A DNA stretch of 7,418 nt from an uncultured Bacilli bacterium. Its GTDB lineage: Bacteria > Bacillota_I > Bacilli_A > RF39 > UBA660. A program made the translations under genes and the position numbers. Location of the stretch: assembly GCA_910585335.1 (NCBI GenBank), contig CAJUCU010000036.1, positions 1 through 7,418 on the forward strand, in the 5' to 3' direction. Below the pieces are notes generated by a model that saw only the letters and a program-made list of their open reading frames with translations, was not told where the DNA came from and searched no databases. Positions 6,136 to 7,418 of the stretch are shown piece by piece (positions within the stretch are counted from its first letter, which is position 1; each line of letters opens with the position of its first letter).

Positions 6136-6710
6136 TGAATTTAAAAGCAGTATTAGAGGGTCTTTTATTTGTGGTAGGTGAGGAAGGGCTCACTTTAGAA
6201 CAAATTGGGAAGACTTTAGAAATTGATGAAGAAGAATCAAAAAAATTGGTGTTAGCATTAAAGAGTGAATATGAGTCTGATAGTAGGGGGATTCGTATTG
6301 ATTTTTTAGGGAATAAGTTTAAGATTACAACGAAATATGAACATCGTCATTTTTATCAGAAATTAATTAAAAATCCAGAGACGAATACGCTTAGTCAAGC
6401 TGCGTTAGAAACACTGGCTATTATTGCATATAATGAGCCTATTACTAGAATGCAGGTAGATAAACTTCGTGGGGTTACTACGAATCAGATTATTAGAAAA
6501 TTAGTGGCTAAAGGACTTATTAAGGAAACAGGGCGTAGCAATTTACCAGGAAGACCGATTCTTTATGAGACTACAAACGAGTTTTTAGATTATTTTGGTC
6601 TTGCTACTATTGATGATTTACCTGATATGAGAGAGTTTTTAGAAGAAGAAAGTGATGATAGTAGTGAGACAGATTTATATCAGTCTAAGTATAAGGAAAC
6701 AGGAATGTAG
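6135..6710 (+). CDS. scpB: segregation and condensation protein B
   Basis: ScpB dimerises and binds the central part of ScpA in the SMC condensin. The 191-residue protein has two winged-helix domains: the first about 1-75 (LKAVLEGLLFVVGEEGLTLEQI at the start), the second about 85-160 with LSQAALETLAIIAYNEPITR (86-105), the helix KLRGVTTNQIIRKLVAKGLI and the strongly conserved GRSNLPGRPILYETT (133-147). The tail after 165 is acidic and variable, as is usual. GAGGTGA (6124-6130) precedes the ATG, which shares one base with the scpA stop. No clear terminator follows, so read-through into the tRNA is possible. Confidence 0.96.
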   Translation: MNLKAVLEGLLFVVGEEGLTLEQIGKTLEIDEEESKKLVLALKSEYESDSRGIRIDFLGNKFKITTKYEHRHFYQKLIKNPETNTLSQAALETLAIIAYNEPITRMQVDKLRGVTTNQIIRKLVAKGLIKETGRSNLPGRPILYETTNEFLDYFGLATIDDLPDMREFLEEESDDSSETDLYQSKYKETGM

Positions 6711-6759
6711 TACTATATTTTAAAAAAAGTAAAATTTTATCGCATATTTGTAAAAACTA

Positions 6760-6768
6760 TGCTATACT
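6760..6768 (+). promoter_or_regulatory. extended -10 promoter of tRNA-Leu
   Basis: TGC-TATACT is an extended -10 with hexamer 6763-6768, putting the start near 6775, a few bases before the mature tRNA end. TTGTAA at 6748 is too close to act as its -35. Confidence 0.5.
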
Positions 6769-6782
6769 TTTACTTGTAGTTT

Positions 6783-6868
6783 GCCTGCGTGGTGGAATGG
6801 TAGACGCGTTGGACTCAAAATCCAATGGTAGCAATACCGTGTCGGTTCAAGTCCGACCGCAGGCACCA
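6783..6868 (+). tRNA. tRNA-Leu (anticodon CAA)
   Basis: The acceptor stem GCCTGCG (6783-6789) pairs with CGCAGGC (6858-6864), followed by A and an encoded CCA (6866-6868). The anticodon stem TTGGA / TCCAA encloses the loop CTCAAAA, giving anticodon CAA at 6816-6818 for the leucine codon TTG. A long variable arm GGTA-GCAA-TACC marks a class II tRNA, and the T arm GTCGG / CCGAC encloses TTCAAGT. The 86-base length fits tRNA-Leu. No integrase or duplicated tRNA 3' end is seen nearby, so there is no sign that it serves as an attachment site within this window. Confidence 0.97.
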
Positions 6869-6878
6869 TTGAGGTTAA

Positions 6879-6898
6879 AAGTCGCACTTTAGCGATTT
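6879..6898 (+). terminator. weak hairpin after tRNA-Leu
   Basis: AAGTCGC (6879-6885) pairs with GCGATTT (6892-6898) with one G-U pair and a 6-base loop. No T-run follows, so it may be a processing or weak stop signal rather than an efficient terminator. Confidence 0.3.
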
Positions 6899-6923
6899 AC
6901 TTATATATAAAGTTCATAGTATT

Positions 6924-6932
6924 TGATATTAT
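6924..6932 (+). promoter_or_regulatory. extended -10 promoter for the small gene at 6970
   Basis: TGA-TATTAT is an extended -10 (hexamer 6927-6932) with start expected near 6939. The upstream -35 is poor. An in-frame ATG at 6931 falls in the -10, which argues for the later ATG at 6970. Confidence 0.45.
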
Positions 6933-6969
6933 GGGCTTTTTTCATTGCTTAAAGGAGGGATTAAAATAT

Positions 6970-7263
6970 ATGAAAACGACCATAGAAACATTAGAATTTC
7001 CTTGTGAAATTAAAAAGAAACTAAAAATGAAAGTTAGTATGGGTAATCTTGATATTAATTATATTGATGGACATTTGATTAAATTTGATAAAACGAATCT
7101 AAGTGTTCAAGAACCACATAAGATTATTGTTAGTAACAAAAAGAATACTCTTGTTGCCTTGCTTTATGAAAATGAAGATAAAATATATCTTCCTAATGAG
7201 GGTGTTATTATTTCTATCACTAAGTATATTTCTATTCTAAATGCGATGAATAGAAATTATTGA
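6970..7263 (+). CDS. small unrecognised protein
   Basis: A 97-residue, Lys- and Ile-rich protein that I do not recognise. The ATG at 6970 follows a strong ribosome site AAGGAGGG (6952-6959). No signal peptide, membrane segment, Cys pair or helix-turn-helix is evident. Alternating hydrophobic residues (DINYIDGHLIKF, HKIIVSNKKNTLVALLYEN, KIYLPNEGVIISI) suggest a mostly beta fold with a short C-terminal helix (SITKYISILNAMNR). It has its own likely promoter and strong translation signals, so it is probably real. Its TGA stop is directly followed by the 11-bp repeat array, with no terminator between. Whether it acts on that array is unknown. Confidence 0.7.
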   Translation: MKTTIETLEFPCEIKKKLKMKVSMGNLDINYIDGHLIKFDKTNLSVQEPHKIIVSNKKNTLVALLYENEDKIYLPNEGVIISITKYISILNAMNRNY

Positions 7264-7340
7264 TTGCAATAATTTTGCATACTTTTTGCAACATTCTTGC
7301 ATGAAATTTGCAACTTTTTTGCCTAGACATTGCATGATGC
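7264..7340 (+). repeat. seven 11-bp direct repeats starting TTGC (phased array)
   Basis: Seven consecutive 11-base units begin at 7264, 7275, 7286, 7297, 7308, 7319 and 7330. TTGC is invariant in all seven and TTGCA in six (unit 6 is TTGCC). The sixth base runs A, T, A, T, A, T, T. The remaining five bases vary and are mostly A/T. A further TTGG at 7352 is in the same register two units later. The array starts directly after a stop codon and ends 12 bases before an extended -10 element. Sites on one face of the helix suggest cooperative protein binding, curved DNA, or both. Confidence 0.9.
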
Positions 7341-7352
7341 TAGTGCTAAACT

Positions 7353-7361
7353 TGGTATGAT
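7353..7361 (+). promoter_or_regulatory. extended -10 promoter for a gene beyond the window
   Basis: TGG-TATGAT is an extended -10 (hexamer 7356-7361). The last array unit, TTGCAT at 7330-7335, lies where a long-spaced -35 would be (20 bases), so the array covers the -35 and upstream region. The expected start near 7368 is the centre of the palindrome at 7358-7378. No start codon with a ribosome site is seen before the window ends, though ACAAGGG at the edge may begin one. Confidence 0.5.
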
Positions 7362-7378
7362 AGAATTGAATTCTATCA
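7358..7378. promoter_or_regulatory. perfect 21-bp palindrome, operator candidate
   Basis: Arms TGATAGAATT (7358-7367) and AATTCTATCA (7369-7378) are perfect inverted repeats around a single central G. The palindrome overlaps the -10 hexamer and the predicted start site, a position typical of a repressor operator. It is followed by six more As and no T-run, so it is not a plus-strand terminator. Confidence 0.65.
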
Positions 7379-7418
7379 AAAAATATTCGTTTTTAGTTAT
7401 TGTTCTTATACACAAGGG

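Noticed and set aside
6748..6768. TTGTAA / TATACT as a normal -35/-10 pair for the tRNA
   Set aside because: The spacer is only 9 bases; the extended -10 reading is preferred.
6783..6868. tRNA-Leu as an integration (att) site
   Set aside because: No integrase gene and no duplicated tRNA 3' end is visible within the window.
7264..7340. CRISPR array interpretation of the 11-bp repeats
   Set aside because: The conserved part is only 4-5 bases and the period 11 bp, far from repeat-spacer sizes, and no cas gene is present.

Overview
The window is AT-rich DNA from a low-GC, spore-former-related Firmicute (Bacilli or Clostridia type). Three things support this: a sporulation cluster with a STAS protein, a sigma-F-like factor and SpoVAC-SpoVAD-SpoVAEb; strong GGAGGTGG-like ribosome binding sites; and Gram-positive scpA-scpB genes. 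TGA acts as a stop (SpoVAC and SpoVAD both end in TGA inside ATGA overlaps), so the mycoplasma genetic code is unlikely. The exact lineage cannot be fixed from this sequence alone.

Layout. After a possible 3' end of an upstream gene (1-69), an extended -10 promoter drives a single-gene unit (139-1890). Its product is an unrecognised 583-residue protein with two internal repeat families, one membrane segment and a C-terminal domain probably outside the membrane, and the gene ends at a clear terminator. Next, three Spo0A-box-like sites (2069-2103) precede a two-gene spoIIA-type operon: a SpoIIAA-like STAS protein (2161-2499) followed directly by sigma-F (2509-3144). The anti-sigma/kinase gene spoIIAB, normally between them, is absent. 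The STAS protein has also lost the serine that SpoIIAB phosphorylates. A terminator and a sigma-G-like promoter follow, then the translationally coupled spoVAC-spoVAD-spoVAEb genes for dipicolinate uptake. A terminator that looks bidirectional separates these from a convergent RNHCP zinc-ribbon gene (5041-5343, minus strand).

The condensin partner genes scpA-scpB (5419-6710) diverge from the RNHCP gene and are followed by tRNA-Leu(CAA) with an encoded CCA end (6783-6868) and a small unrecognised gene (6970-7263). The order sigF, spoVA, scpAB recalls a compressed version of the Bacillus subtilis neighbourhood.

The most unusual element is at the right end. Directly after the last stop codon there are seven copies of an 11-bp unit starting TTGC, in perfect register (7264-7340). 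They are followed by an extended -10 promoter and a 10-bp-arm palindrome that covers the -10 and start region (7353-7378). This looks like a densely organised control region or protein-assembly site for a gene starting beyond the window.
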